A stretch of 64,000 nt of DNA from Caenispirillum bisanense (GCF_039523075.1 NZ_BAAAEP010000007.1:1-64000), one strand, 5' to 3'; counted from the first letter of the stretch, positions 37,717-47,876 are shown. Notes: generated from the sequence alone by a model not told the origin. Program-made: numbers and translations.

Positions 37717-38529
37717 ATGATCGCAGAGGTGGAGCAAGCGGCCGACGGCCGGGCGCTGGAAGCCATTTTGCAGGTGCCGGAGCATCTGCGCACCGATCAT
37801 TGGTACAACGACATCCAGCACGCCATGCTGGTGATCCTGTTCCGCCATCTGCTGCGTGCGGTGCGCGAGAACTGCCCCCGCCGCAGCCGCATCCTCACCG
37901 ATGTCGCCACCCTCTACCTGTGGGTCCACTTCCTCGACGAGGAGGAAGGCATGGCCTGGGGCGTCGCCCGCGGCCTGATCGACGCCGACCTGGTGGCCGA
38001 CCACGCCCGTCAGCACCGCCGGTTCCTCGACCACTGGCGCGATGCCGTGCTGGTGCCCTACGTCGCCGGCGATCTGGCGGGCGAGGAGTACTATCAGGCG
38101 GTGGCGGCCTTCTATGCCCTGGTGCTGCGCCACATCGGCAACACCGACCAGCCGACCTACGGCCGCGCGTCGGAGCACGCCCCGCACCACCGGGCGGAGA
38201 TCAGCCATGTGGCGGCCACCGGCCTGCCGCTGTCGCCCTTCATGCAGGGGGCGCTGCAGGTGGTGCGGCAGGACGACCGCGTGGTCGCCGACTGTCTCGA
38301 CCTGCGCCTGATGGGCCCGCAGGCGCGCCAGAGCGTCGCCGCCGTCGCCATGGAACCCGGCGTCACCCGCCTGCTGCCCGACGGCAGCGGCCTGCGCGAC
38401 CGCGTCATGCGCGGCCTGCGGCAGGCGGCCGGCGGCGAGGCGGTGCAGATATCCCATTTGTCGCACAAGCGAATGGTTGCCGCCGGACCGGCTTCCCTTC
38501 AGGATATGGGCAAGCTGCTGGTCGCCTGA
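37717..38529 (+). CDS. Hemerythrin-like di-iron protein
   Basis: 270 residues. The helical bundle shows the hemerythrin ligand pattern: H28 or H35, H71 with E75 (HFLDEEEG), H96 and H100 (DHARQH), and H139 with D144 (RHIGNTDQ). That set would bind two irons and an O2 or NO molecule. The C-terminal 100 residues carry no recognised domain. The ATG at 37717 follows GGGGAAGGA. The gene ends 58 bases before a hybrid sensor kinase on the same strand, so a gas-sensing pair is plausible but unproven. Confidence 0.75.
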   Translation: MIAEVEQAADGRALEAILQVPEHLRTDHWYNDIQHAMLVILFRHLLRAVRENCPRRSRILTDVATLYLWVHFLDEEEGMAWGVARGLIDADLVADHARQHRRFLDHWRDAVLVPYVAGDLAGEEYYQAVAAFYALVLRHIGNTDQPTYGRASEHAPHHRAEISHVAATGLPLSPFMQGALQVVRQDDRVVADCLDLRLMGPQARQSVAAVAMEPGVTRLLPDGSGLRDRVMRGLRQAAGGEAVQISHLSHKRMVAAGPASLQDMGKLLVA

Positions 38530-38587
38530 CCCCCGCCCGTTCTGCCGGCGCGGCCCAGGCAACTGGCGGCGGAGGGGGAGCACGCGC

Positions 38588-41500
38588 GTGACCGTCGACC
38601 AACAGCCTTCCTTACCCACCGGCCCCGCTGGCGAGCCGGACCCTGATGCCGCGCCGGGCGGCGGCGATCCGCTGCCCGGTCAGCGCAACCAGCGCCGTTT
38701 CCGCATCCTGTGGGGGGTGGTTCTGGCGGTGATCCTGGGCGCCCTCAGCCTGTCCGCCGCCACCGAACTGGCGACCGCCCGCCGCACCGCCGAACGGGCG
38801 GTGTCCGACAGTTCCCTCATCCTCAAGCAGCACGTGCTGCGCCAGTTCGAAGGCGCCGACGTGGTGCTGCGGCTGGTCGCCGCCCAGGTGGCCGCCGACG
38901 TGCCGGAACTGGGCGGCCGTGGCGCCGACACCGACCTGGCGGCGCTGTCGGCGTCGGCCTCGTGGATTCTCGACCTGTGGGTGCTCAACGCCGATGGCAG
39001 CCGTGGCTTCGCGTCCCGCGTGCCGCCGCCGGCGATGGAACAGGCCCTGGCGTCGCTGCAGGCGCGGGCGGTGGATGCGCCCGAGGGGCTGATGATCGGC
39101 GACCCGCTCGACCGCACCTTCGCCACCGGCTCCGCCATGCTGGTCGGGCGGCCGATCCGCGCCGCCGACGGCCGCCACCTCGGCGTTGCCGCCCTCACCA
39201 TCTCCGGCGGCGACCTGGCCGACGTGTTCAGCCATCAGGTGCTCGGCCACGACGGCGCCGTCGGGCTGATCCGCGCCGATGGCGTGGTGCTGGCGCGCTA
39301 TCCGGCGCTGCCCGGCATGGTCGGCCGCTCCATCGCCGATACGCCGGTGTTCGCCGAGATCCGCCGCGGTGCCGATGCCGGCATGGTGCGGGTGAACTCG
39401 GTCAGCGACGCCCAGAGCCGCATCGTCTCCTTCGCCCGCGTCGGCAACCTGCCGCTGGCGGTCACCGCCGCCTATTCCACCGCCGACATCCGCGGCGCGG
39501 CGCTGGAGGCGATGAAGCTGCCGTGGGCCTTCGGCGGCCTGATGATCCTGGTGCTGCTGGCGCTCTACCCCATGGTGATGCGCCGCCTGCGGGCGGAGGA
39601 ACGGGCGGCGCGCGATCTGGCGGAACGCGAGATGCTGTTCCGCTCCATCCTCAACAACGTCGGCATCGGCCTGTCGCTGGTGGCGCGCGACGGCACCATC
39701 CGCTTCGCCAACACCGGCTTCGACCGCCTGCTCGGCTTCCCGCCCGGCGGCCTCAACGGCCGCAACATCGAAGACCTGACCCACCCCGACGACCGCCTCG
39801 GCACCATGTACCGGGTCAGCCGCATGGAGGCGCTGGGGCCCACCGGCGTGTCCTATGAAAAGCGCTACCTGCGCCACGACGGCAGCAGCGTCGAGGCCAT
39901 GGTGACCCTCAGCCTGAAGCCGCGGGTGGGCACCCAGGAGCCGCTGCTGGTCGGCGTCATCCAGGACCTGACCGAGCAGCGGGCCCGCGAACGTGCCATC
40001 GCCTTCCAGAACAGCCTGCTGCGCATCCAGCAGGAAGCCTCGCCCGACGGTCTGCTGGTGGCCGATGCCGGCGGCGGCCTGCGGTCGTGCAACCGCCGCT
40101 TCCGCGACCTGTGGGAGGTGCCGGAGCCGCTGGTGGAGCAGGGCGACGTGGCGGCGGTGCTGCGCCATGTGGCGGGCGCCATCGCCGCCGCCCAACCGGC
40201 CGCCGGCGGGGGGGTGGAGCCGGGCTGGGGGAGNNNNNNNNNNCCCCCAGTAAGGGGCTTCCAGCACCCCGGGCGCGAGGCGCCCCGCCGCCCCCGCCGC
40301 CGACCCGGCCGCCGACGAGGGGCTGGAGCCGGGCTGGCGGCGCCTGCGGCGGCTCGACGGCCGGGTGGTCGACGTGCTGGAGAGCGCCCTGCGGGAGAAC
40401 GGCGGCGACGGCGCCGTCATCGGCCGGGTATGGATCTACCGCGACGTCTCCGCCCGTCTGGCCGCCGAGCAGGCGGTGCGCGAGAGCGAGGAACGCTACC
40501 GCGCGCTGGTGGAACAGTCGCCGGAAGCCATCGTCGTCCATCGTGACAACCGGGTGGTGTTCATCAACCGCGCCGCCCAGGCGCTGTTCGGCTACAGCCC
40601 CACCGACTGGCCCGCCGACATGGCGATGACCGACCTGGTGGCGCCGGCGGTGCGCGAGCATGTGCGCGAGGTCATCCGGCCGACCGCGGTGGCGCCGTGG
40701 AACGGCATTCAGGAGGACCTGCAGCGGCGCGACGGCAGCCTGTTCGACGCCTGGATCATCAGCGCCCCCATCCGCCTGCACGACCGGCCGGCGGCGCAGG
40801 CGGTGATCCGGCCGCTGGATGCCGGCCAGGGCGTGCGTGGCCGCCTGATGCAGACGGCCAAGATGGCGACCCTCGGCCAGATGGCGGCGGGGGTGGCGCA
40901 CGAACTCAGCCAGCCGCTCAACATCCTGTCCATGGGGCTGGAAGGCCTGCGCCTGCGGCTGGCCAGCGGCGAGGCGGCGCCGCAGGAAGTGGCGGAAAAG
41001 CTGGAGATGGGCACCCGCCAGTGCAGCCGCATGGCGGAGATCATCGACCACATCCGGGTCTTCAGCCGCTCCAGCAGCGGCCGTCAGGTGGCCTTCGACG
41101 CCGCCGGCCCGGTGGCGGCGGCGGTGGAGATGATGACCCCCGCCTTCAGCCGCGAGGGCATGACCCTCAGCCTCGACATGCCGGAGCGCGCCGGGGTGCT
41201 GGAAGGCAATCCGGTCGACCTGGAACAGGTCATCATCAACCTGCTGAAGAACGCACTCGACGCCCTGGTCGAACGCCGCGGCGACACCGGCTCCGCCCCC
41301 GCCGCCGGCTGGGCGCCGGAGGTGCGGGTGCGGGTGGCGCCGGACAGCGACGTGCGGCAGCTGCTGATCGAGGTGGCGGACAACGGCCCCGGCATCCCGC
41401 GCCACCTGATCCAGGACATCTTCGAGCCCTTCTTCACCACCAAGCGGGAAGGGGTCGGCACCGGCCTCGGCCTGTCCATCTGCATGAATGCGGTGACCAA

Positions 41501-42053
41501 GATGGGCGGCACCATGCGGGCGGAGAACCGCGGCGGCGCGGTGTTCTCCATCCGCCTGCCGCTGGCCTCGGCGGCCACCGATGCCGGTGCCGGTGGCGAG
41601 CCGCTGCTGACGGGCCTTGCCGGCGGCCCCGGCGGTCATGGCGTCGCCTCCGCCGGCCAGCCCACCGGCCATGTGCTGGTGGTGGAGGACGAGGCGCTGA
41701 CCCGGCAGGCGCTGGCGGTCTATCTCATCGAGCAGGGCTTCCGCGTCTCCACCGCCAGCGATGCCGGCGAGGCCATGGCCAAGGCGCGGCTGGACCCGCC
41801 CGACGCCCTCATCACCGACCTCACCCTGCCGGGCGGCGACGACGGCTGGCACCTGATCCGCCGCCTGCGCGAGCGCGACCCGGTGCTGCCGGTGCTGGTC
41901 ATCAGCGGCGCCGGCGTGCCGGAATCCGATCCGCAGGTGCAGGAGGTGACGGCGGTGCTGGGCAAGCCGGTGGATGCCCGGCGGATGCTCTCGCACCTGA
42001 CCCGCGGCCTGAAGGGCCGGGCGGCGGCGGCGGGGCACGCGGCGGAGGGGTGA
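38588..42053 (+). CDS. Hybrid sensor kinase (dCache-like, PAS, receiver), interrupted by an assembly gap
   Basis: GTG start at 38588 with GGAGGGGGAG upstream. A first transmembrane helix (about 40-62) is followed by a periplasmic dCache-like domain to about residue 310 (AFSHQVLGHDG, FARVGNLPLAVTAAYS) and a second helix. PAS domains follow (GTIRFANTGFDRLL). The reading is cut by 10 Ns (40234-40243), and the frame changes across the gap. On the right the frame resumes (LEPGWRRLRRLDGRVVDVLE) with a PAS domain, a kinase core (VAHELSQPLNI; LLKNALDAL; GVGTGLGLSI) and a C-terminal receiver (Asp in LITDLTLPGGDDGW). It is probably one intact gene of about 1140 codons. Confidence 0.82.
40234..40243. 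other. Assembly gap (10 Ns) with overlapping contig ends
   Basis: Sequence on the left (GGAGCCGGGCTGG near 40216) recurs on the right (near 40323) within similar GCC-rich context. The two ends appear to be noisy copies of the same stretch, so the true gap is probably negative. Confidence 0.75.
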
Positions 42054-42087
42054 CGGGGGAGGCGGGCGCCGCCGGTCGCCCTCGCCC

Positions 42088-43371
42088 TCAGGTCAGCGCC
42101 TCCACCGCCACGTAGAGCAGGCAGCCGACCAGGGCGCCGACCAGGGTGCCGTTGACGCGGATGAACTGCAGGTCGCGGCCGACGGTCAGCTCCAGGCGCT
42201 CGGTCAGGGTGGCGGTGTCCCAGCGGCGTACCACGTCCTCGATGAAGCGGCCGATTTCCTCCCGCCACGGCACCAGCACGGCGGCCACAGCCGCTTCCAC
42301 CCGCTCGTCGATGGCGCGGCGCAGGTCGGCGTCTTCCAGCAGGCGGCGGCCCATGCTCAGCAGGGTTTCCTCCAGGCCCAGGCGCAGGCGGCTGTCGGGG
42401 CGGCTGGCGCCGTCGACCAGGGTGCGGCGCAGGTCGTCCCAGGCCCGCGCCATGGCCTCCTGCACCTGCGGGTGCCGCAGCAGGCCGTTCTTCATGCTGC
42501 GGATGCGGGCGTGCAACTCCGGGTCGGTGCGCAGCCGCTCGCGGAAGTCGCGCAGCACCTCCGTCAGGCGGCGGCGGAGGTCGTTGTCGGGGTCTTCCAG
42601 GTCGTCCAGGGTTTCGAAGGCGGCGGCGATGAGCGTCTTCGCCACCCGCCGGTCCACCGCCTTGGGCAGCCACCAGGCGCTGCGTTCGGTGACGATGGCG
42701 TGGATGCGGGCCTCGTTGAGGACCAGCTGTTCGCGCGCCAGGCTGACCCCCTGGGTGAGCAGCGTCTCGAAATCCTCGTCCGGCACGGCGGCCAGCAACT
42801 GGCCGAGCAGCGGCGCCACGTCGGCCTGACGCAGGCGGGCGGTCAGGCTGCGCTGCACCAGCGCCCGCAGGCGCTCGTCGCCGGCGGCGCTGAGGGCGGC
42901 CGGCAGCAGTTCGGCGATGCGGCGGGCGGCGGTGCGGGAATTGTCCGGGTGGATGAGCCAGCTGCCCAGGCGCTGGGCGGCGTGGAGCGTCTTCAGCCGT
43001 TCCTCCAGCACCTCCGGCGCCAGGAACCAGCGGGTGACGAAGCGGCCGAGGCGGCGGGCGATGCGCTCGTGGTTGGAGGGGATCAGCGCCGTGTGCGGGA
43101 TGGGCAGGCCGAGCGGCCGGCGGAACAGGGCGGTGACGGCAAACCAGTCGGCGAGGCCGCCCACCAGGGCCGCCTCCGTCCCCGCCTGCAGCAGGCCCAT
43201 GGCATAGGTGCCCTGGCCGGGCAGGAAGTGGCTGCCGACGAAGATGCCGCCCATGGCCACCAGCAGGCCGGTGGCGCCCATGCGATAGCGGCGCAGGGCG
43301 CGCCGCTGCTCCTCGGTCTCGGCGGAGTCGGCGGCGGGCATGGGGGCCGCCGGCTGCGGCTGATCGGTCAT
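42088..43371 (-). CDS. DUF445 family membrane protein
   Basis: 427 residues. Hydrophobic helices are near the N-terminus (34-53, LLVAMGGIFVGSHFLPGQG) and the C-terminus (VNGTLVGALVGCLLYVAVEAL). Between them is a long helical domain, with LVGGLADWFAVTALFRRPLGLPIPHTALIP near the start being the family signature (YjiN type). Function unknown, probably inner-membrane. It converges on the hybrid kinase gene. Confidence 0.85.
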   Translation of the reverse strand: MTDQPQPAAPMPAADSAETEEQRRALRRYRMGATGLLVAMGGIFVGSHFLPGQGTYAMGLLQAGTEAALVGGLADWFAVTALFRRPLGLPIPHTALIPSNHERIARRLGRFVTRWFLAPEVLEERLKTLHAAQRLGSWLIHPDNSRTAARRIAELLPAALSAAGDERLRALVQRSLTARLRQADVAPLLGQLLAAVPDEDFETLLTQGVSLAREQLVLNEARIHAIVTERSAWWLPKAVDRRVAKTLIAAAFETLDDLEDPDNDLRRRLTEVLRDFRERLRTDPELHARIRSMKNGLLRHPQVQEAMARAWDDLRRTLVDGASRPDSRLRLGLEETLLSMGRRLLEDADLRRAIDERVEAAVAAVLVPWREEIGRFIEDVVRRWDTATLTERLELTVGRDLQFIRVNGTLVGALVGCLLYVAVEALT

Positions 43372-43688
43372 GACGGGCCTTTTCGCGCAATCTGCCTTGC
43401 TCTGATGGCTACCATCAACGGGCGTCCGCCACCACCCGCTCGATACCCGAAGACGCGGAGCGGAGGGTGGTTCTGTTGGATGCCGGAGGATGGAACTTTT
43501 GGGGATATCCGCGCGTTTACCTCAGCCTTTACGCTCGTGCCCGGCAACTGCGGCGGGGTGCGGCGTCCGTCGCACGTTTCTGCAGTTGAACAGTAGCATT
43601 CCTAATCCTCCAGAAGGTTTGACGTGGCGCGCACAAGGGCGTAGAGGGTGATGTAGAGGATTATAGTTCCAAAGGGACCGGCTCAGGT
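43372..43688. other. Intergenic stretch, divergent promoters expected
   Basis: About 317 bases between the divergent DUF445 and XRE-type genes. A TTGACG at 43619-43624 and a TATAGT at 43662-43667 are too far apart to form a promoter. No gene or structured RNA was recognised. Confidence 0.4.
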
Positions 43689-44441
43689 ATGATTGACACT
43701 GGTATGACCCCCGAACGGGCGCAGGCGATTGCGCGCGACGTTCTGGCCGAGATCACCGGCCGACGCTCGGGTGACGGCGACAGTGCGGCCGCCGCCGAGC
43801 AGGTCCTGACCGAGCGCTTCCCCGATCTCACGGAATACGACCGCACGGCGGTGCTGTTCCGCGTCAACCGCATGCTGTCCGCCCGTGCCACCCGCGTCGC
43901 GCGCGGCGGCGGGGCCGGTGGCGGTCGTGGCATGCCCGGTCCGGCGGATCTGCCGCAGGGCGACAGCATGGTGGGGGATGCGATAGCCAACCGCCGCCAG
44001 GCCCGCGGCCTCAGCCTGGATGATCTGGCGGCGCAGGTTGGCGTGGCGCCGGCGCGCATGCGCAACTTCGAATTGGGTCATCGGCGGGTGCCGGTCGCCA
44101 TCCTGGCCCGTATCGCCCAGGTGCTGCACGTGGACCTGGGGTGGTTCAGCGGCGAGGGCGCGGCCCAGGCCGCCAATGCCGCCGCCGATGAGGCCGAGGC
44201 GGTGATGGGCAGCGCCGCGGCGGACGCCGCCGCGTCTCCCGCGTCAGCGCCGGAGGAGGGCGGGGCGGACGACCGCCGCAGCCCCGACCTTGACCGCGAC
44301 GAGCTTTTCGACCTCTACACCCAGCTGACCCCGGCCATGCGCCGGCTGGTGGCAGGCATCATGCGCGAGATGGTGGCCGACCGCAGCCGCAGCCGCCGCG
44401 CCGACGAGGATGCCGACGCCGCCCTGCGTCAGTCGGCGTGA
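43689..44441 (+). CDS. XRE-family helix-turn-helix regulator
   Basis: 250 residues. The helix-turn-helix is at about 96-155 (IANRRQARGLSLDDLAAQVG, MRNFELGHRRVPVAILARIAQVL), typical of the Cro/C1 type. Before it are about 95 residues of unknown helical sequence; after it is a disordered Ala/Glu-rich region and a helical end (LYTQLTPAMRRLVAGIMREMVADRS). It probably binds DNA as a dimer. The start is ATG 43689, with ATG 43704 possible. The next small gene starts 19 bases after the stop. Confidence 0.82.
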   Translation: MIDTGMTPERAQAIARDVLAEITGRRSGDGDSAAAAEQVLTERFPDLTEYDRTAVLFRVNRMLSARATRVARGGGAGGGRGMPGPADLPQGDSMVGDAIANRRQARGLSLDDLAAQVGVAPARMRNFELGHRRVPVAILARIAQVLHVDLGWFSGEGAAQAANAAADEAEAVMGSAAADAAASPASAPEEGGADDRRSPDLDRDELFDLYTQLTPAMRRLVAGIMREMVADRSRSRRADEDADAALRQSA

Positions 44442-44460
44442 GCCTGGGGACCTGTCCGCC

Positions 44461-44739
44461 ATGACCGCCGAACGCAAGGCGCTGAAGCACTGGATCAAGG
44501 CGCTGCTGCGCCAGCAGATGGACATGGCCGCCGCCCGCGCGGCGGAGAAGGAGCTGTCCATCGAGGATTTCCTGTCGCGCACCTACCGCACCACCCTGGG
44601 CGAGATCCGGGCCGAACAGGTCATCGACGACCTGCTCGGCCAGCATCCCGACCTGGAAGCGGTGTATCGCCAGCTTTATGACGAAGCGGCGGCAGAACTG
44701 CGCGAGGAACGGGCGGCCACCGCCGAAATCCGCACCTGA
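44461..44739 (+). CDS. Small helical hypothetical protein, 92 residues
   Basis: It begins MTAERKALKHWIKALLRQQM and ends TAEIRT. The sequence is all-helical and charged, with DLLGQHPDLEAVYRQLYDEAAAELREE. It has no signal peptide, cysteine or membrane segment. It sits 19 bases after the XRE regulator on the same strand and may be cotranscribed. Function unknown. Confidence 0.55.
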   Translation: MTAERKALKHWIKALLRQQMDMAAARAAEKELSIEDFLSRTYRTTLGEIRAEQVIDDLLGQHPDLEAVYRQLYDEAAAELREERAATAEIRT

Positions 44740-44752
44740 TCGCCTGCCGCCG

Positions 44753-45007
44753 TCACTGTTCTGCCGCGCCGTCTCCGCCGCCGCGTCCGGCTGCGATGGC
44801 CAGCGCCTGGCGCAGCACGTCCATGTCGCCGATGTGATTGGCGAGCAGCAGCACCAGGCGGCAGTTGACGTCGCGGCTCTGCTCGTCGGTCAGGCCGCGG
44901 TGGGTGTCGATCAGCGCTTCATAGAAGTCGTCCGGCTGCGGCAGGTTGCAGTCGGTGATGAGGCTGCCGCTGTGGCGGGCTGGCGGCGCGTCGGTCTTCA
45001 TGAACAT
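44753..45007 (-). CDS. DUF2783-type small protein
   Basis: 84 residues. The core (PQPDDFYEALIDTHRGLTDEQSRDVNCRLVLLLANHIGDMDVLRQAL) matches a small family usually next to FAD-dependent aromatic hydroxylases. The start at 45007 has GGAGG seven bases upstream; 45001 is an alternative. It follows the hydroxylase by 17 bases, so it probably works with it, as a stabiliser or accessory subunit, though this is not shown. Confidence 0.72.
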   Translation of the reverse strand: MFMKTDAPPARHSGSLITDCNLPQPDDFYEALIDTHRGLTDEQSRDVNCRLVLLLANHIGDMDVLRQALAIAAGRGGGDGAAEQ

Positions 45008-45024
45008 CTCCCGTCCTCCCCGGA

Positions 45025-46656
45025 TCACAGGCGGCCGCAGGCGGTATCGAGCGCGATGCGCACCAGCCGCGGGTCGACGTCGCGGAAGCGTGCCGCCACA
45101 TACTGGTCCGGCCGGATGAGGTAGAGGGTGCCGGGGCGGCCGTCGTAGCGCTGGGTCAGCACGCCGGAGGGATCGGCGCAGCCGCCGGCCCCCACCGCCA
45201 GCACGCTCACCGGCACGGCATCCTGCTCGAAGGCCCGCAGGGTGGCGGGGACGCCGCCGTCGGGGCTGAAGTAGAGCAGGGTGAAGCAGCCGCCCAGGTG
45301 GTTCAGCAGCCAGTCCTCGCGGCCGTCGACGGTCAGCGGCGCATCGGCGGCCGGGCAGCCCGGCGCCATGGCGCCCTGGAAAGCATCGCGGTCGGGGGTG
45401 TTGAGCGGGCTGCCGGCATAGGGCGTGGGCAGCGACAGGCGGCCCGAGTTCACCAGCCGGCGGGCGAAGCCGTGATGCTCCGCCAGGTCCAAGGCGGCAT
45501 CGCGGAAGGCGCGGCTGATGGGGCTTTTCGGGGTGATGAAGTCGGTGGAGCGGGTGGAGTTGCGGATGTTGTCGTCGGCGGCCGGCACCCGCTCGGCGTC
45601 GTAGCTGTCGAGCAGCCGGTCCGGCGCCGTGCCGGCCAGCACCAGGGCCAGCTTCCACGCCAGGTTGTCGATGTCCTGCACGCCGGAGTTGGCGCCGCGC
45701 GCCCCGAAGGGGCTGACCTGATGCGCCGCATCGCCGGCAAACAACAACCGGCCGTGGCGGAACCGCTCCATGCGGCGGCAGGCGAACTGGTAGACGCTCA
45801 CCCATTCCAGGTCGAACTCGGTGTCTTCCCCCAGCATGGCCTTCAGACGCGGGATGACCTTTTCCGGCTTCTTTTCTTCCTCCGGGTCGGCGTCCCAGCC
45901 CAGCTGGAAGTCGATGCGCCACACGTCGTCGGCCTGCTTGTGCAGCAGCACGCTCTGGCCGCGATGGAAGGGCGGGTCGAACCAGAACCAGCGTTCGGTG
46001 GGGAAGCCCGCCTTCATCACCACGTCGGCGATCAGGAAGCGGTCCTGGAAGGCCTGCCCCTCGAAGCTGGCGCCGATCATGCCGCGGATGTCGGACCTGG
46101 CGCCGTCGCAGGCGATGACCCAGTCGGCCTCCAGGGTATAGGGGCCGTCGGGGGTGTCGACCGTCAGGGTGACGCCGTCGTCGCGGCTGTCGAGCGCGGT
46201 GACGCGGTTCTTCCACCGCAGGTCGATCTGGTTGCCCTGGGCCAGGGCGCGGTCGACCAGGGTTTCCTCCAGGTAGTACTGCTGCAGGTTGATGAAGGCC
46301 GGCATCTTGTGATGCCGTTCCGGCAGCAGGTCGAACTGGTAGACCAGCTGTTCGTCGCGGAACACTTTGCCGACCTGCCAGCGCACGCCACGGTCGAGCA
46401 TGGGGCCGGCGCAGCCCAGGCGGTCCCACACCTCCAGCGCCCGTTTGGCGTAGCACACGGCGCGCGAGCCGACGGAGACGGTGTTGTTGTCGTCCAGCAC
46501 CACCACCGGCACGCCGTGGGCGGCCAGGTCGAGCGCCGCCGTCAGCCCCACCGGCCCGGCCCCCACCACCACCGCCGGCCGCCGCTCGGCGCGGCCGGTC
46601 TTCAGGGCGTCGGGCGGAACGTAGGCGTACTGCGGGTATTGGTAGGTGTTGAGCAT
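45025..46656 (-). CDS. FAD-dependent aromatic hydroxylase, MhpA-like
   Basis: 543 residues. The FAD-binding Rossmann motif is VVVGAGPVGLTAALDLAAHG (about 29-48). GDAAHQVSPFGARGANSGVQDIDNLAWKL (about 300) is the second FAD motif of the phenol-hydroxylase/MhpA class. The C-terminal domain resembles the thioredoxin-like tail of these enzymes. It should insert oxygen into an aromatic ring with NAD(P)H; relatives act on hydroxyphenyl-propionate, -benzoate or similar. The substrate here is not deducible. It follows paaE by about 130 bases, with its own probable promoter. Confidence 0.85.
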   Translation of the reverse strand: MLNTYQYPQYAYVPPDALKTGRAERRPAVVVGAGPVGLTAALDLAAHGVPVVVLDDNNTVSVGSRAVCYAKRALEVWDRLGCAGPMLDRGVRWQVGKVFRDEQLVYQFDLLPERHHKMPAFINLQQYYLEETLVDRALAQGNQIDLRWKNRVTALDSRDDGVTLTVDTPDGPYTLEADWVIACDGARSDIRGMIGASFEGQAFQDRFLIADVVMKAGFPTERWFWFDPPFHRGQSVLLHKQADDVWRIDFQLGWDADPEEEKKPEKVIPRLKAMLGEDTEFDLEWVSVYQFACRRMERFRHGRLLFAGDAAHQVSPFGARGANSGVQDIDNLAWKLALVLAGTAPDRLLDSYDAERVPAADDNIRNSTRSTDFITPKSPISRAFRDAALDLAEHHGFARRLVNSGRLSLPTPYAGSPLNTPDRDAFQGAMAPGCPAADAPLTVDGREDWLLNHLGGCFTLLYFSPDGGVPATLRAFEQDAVPVSVLAVGAGGCADPSGVLTQRYDGRPGTLYLIRPDQYVAARFRDVDPRLVRIALDTACGRL

Positions 46657-46693
46657 GGAACGCTTCCCCGGTCGTGGACGGCCTGTTTTCTGC

Positions 46694-46704
46694 GAAACAG
46701 TTTC
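46694..46704. promoter_or_regulatory. Palindromic GAAACAGTTTC element
   Basis: GAAACAGTTTC lies at the expected start region of the hydroxylase promoter. The ACAGTTTC half also occurs before paaA at 50554-50560 with its mirror at 50578-50585, suggesting a shared regulator. Confidence 0.45.
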
Positions 46705-46709
46705 ATTTG

Positions 46710-46738
46710 ATACTATATGCGGAAAGTCCGACCTTCAA
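46710..46738 (-). promoter_or_regulatory. Putative promoter of the FAD hydroxylase gene
   Basis: On the minus strand TTGAAG (46733-46738) and TAGTAT (46710-46715) are 17 bases apart, about 55 bases before the start codon. The palindrome lies just downstream. Confidence 0.5.
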
Positions 46739-46785
46739 GGGCGGAAAAGGAGCAGGCGGGCGCGCCTGTCCTCCCGTCCCCCCGG

Positions 46786-47859
46786 TCAGCCGTCGAAGTC
46801 GACCACCACCGTTTCGGTCTTCGGCCGGCTCTGGCACGACAGCACGAAGCCGGCAGCGACTTCGGAGGGCTCCAGGCCGTAGTTCACCGCCATCTCCACC
46901 TCGCCCTCCACCACCTTGCAGCGGCAGGTGGCGCAGACGCCGCCCTTGCAGGCATAGGGCAGGTCGAGCCCCGCCTCGCGGCCGGCATCCAGCAGCGACA
47001 GGCCGCGATCCATGGTGAAGCGGGTGCTGAGGCCGTCCAGGGTGACGGTGACGGCGCTGGTCTCGCCGGTGGCGACGGCGGCGGCCTCGTTGCGGTTGGC
47101 GGGGCGGGACTGACCGGGTACGCCGAACAGTTCGAAGTGTACCCGCTCCGACGGCACGCCGCGGGCGTCCAGGGCGGCGCGCACGTCGGCGGTCATGCCT
47201 TCCGGGCCGCAGACGAAGAAGTGGTCGACCGCGTCCACCTGCACCAGGGCATCCAGCAGGGTGTCGACCTTGGCACGGTCCAGGCGGCCGCGCAGCAGCT
47301 CCACCTGCTGCACGTCGCGGGACAGTACGTGGAAGACGCGGAACCGGCCCATGAAGCGGTTCTTCAGGTCTTCCACCTCCTCGCGGAAGATGATGCCGCT
47401 GCCCTTGCGGTTGCCGTAGAACAGGGTGACGGTGGCCTGCGGCTCCAGCGCCAGCACGGTGCGGACGATGGAGATCACCGGCGTGATGCCGCTGCCCGCG
47501 GCGAACAGCACGTAGGTCTTGGCGCGGTCGGGCTCGATGGGGGTGGTGAAGCGGCCGGTGGGTTGCATCACCTCGATCACGTCGCCCGGCTTCAGCGCCT
47601 GGTTGGCCCAGGTGGAGAAACGGCCGCCGGGCACGCTCTTCACCGCCACCCGCAGCTCGCCGTCGGGCACGCCGGCGCAGATGGAATAGCTGCGCCGCAC
47701 GTCCTCGCCGTCGATGACGGTCCGCAGGGTCAGGTACTGGCCGTGCTGGAAGCGGAAGGCGTCGCGCAGGGGCTCGGGCACCGCGAAGCGGATGGAAACG
47801 CAGTCGTCGGTTTCATGCCGCACGTCGGCGACGGTGAGCGGATGGAAGTGGGAGGCCAT
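46786..47859 (-). CDS. paaE: 1,2-phenylacetyl-CoA epoxidase reductase subunit
   Basis: 357 residues. The N-terminal FAD- and NADPH-binding domains (HGQYLTLRTVIDGEDVRRSYSI, FAAGSGITPVISI) are ferredoxin-NADP reductase-like. The C-terminal 2Fe-2S domain has the CKGGVCATCRC cysteines and a final Cys in SCQSRP. It passes electrons from NADPH to the PaaABC(D) monooxygenase, which epoxidises phenylacetyl-CoA. The start at 47859 is preferred. It is the last epoxidase gene in order A-B-C-D-E. Confidence 0.93.
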   Translation of the reverse strand: MASHFHPLTVADVRHETDDCVSIRFAVPEPLRDAFRFQHGQYLTLRTVIDGEDVRRSYSICAGVPDGELRVAVKSVPGGRFSTWANQALKPGDVIEVMQPTGRFTTPIEPDRAKTYVLFAAGSGITPVISIVRTVLALEPQATVTLFYGNRKGSGIIFREEVEDLKNRFMGRFRVFHVLSRDVQQVELLRGRLDRAKVDTLLDALVQVDAVDHFFVCGPEGMTADVRAALDARGVPSERVHFELFGVPGQSRPANRNEAAAVATGETSAVTVTLDGLSTRFTMDRGLSLLDAGREAGLDLPYACKGGVCATCRCKVVEGEVEMAVNYGLEPSEVAAGFVLSCQSRPKTETVVVDFDG

Positions 47860-47876
47860 GGGGGCAGTCCTTCCCT

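Noticed and set aside
40087..40629. Frames reading through the N-run
   Set aside because: They cross unknown bases in frames that give low-complexity Pro/Arg sequence; only the frames matching kinase domains on each side are credible.
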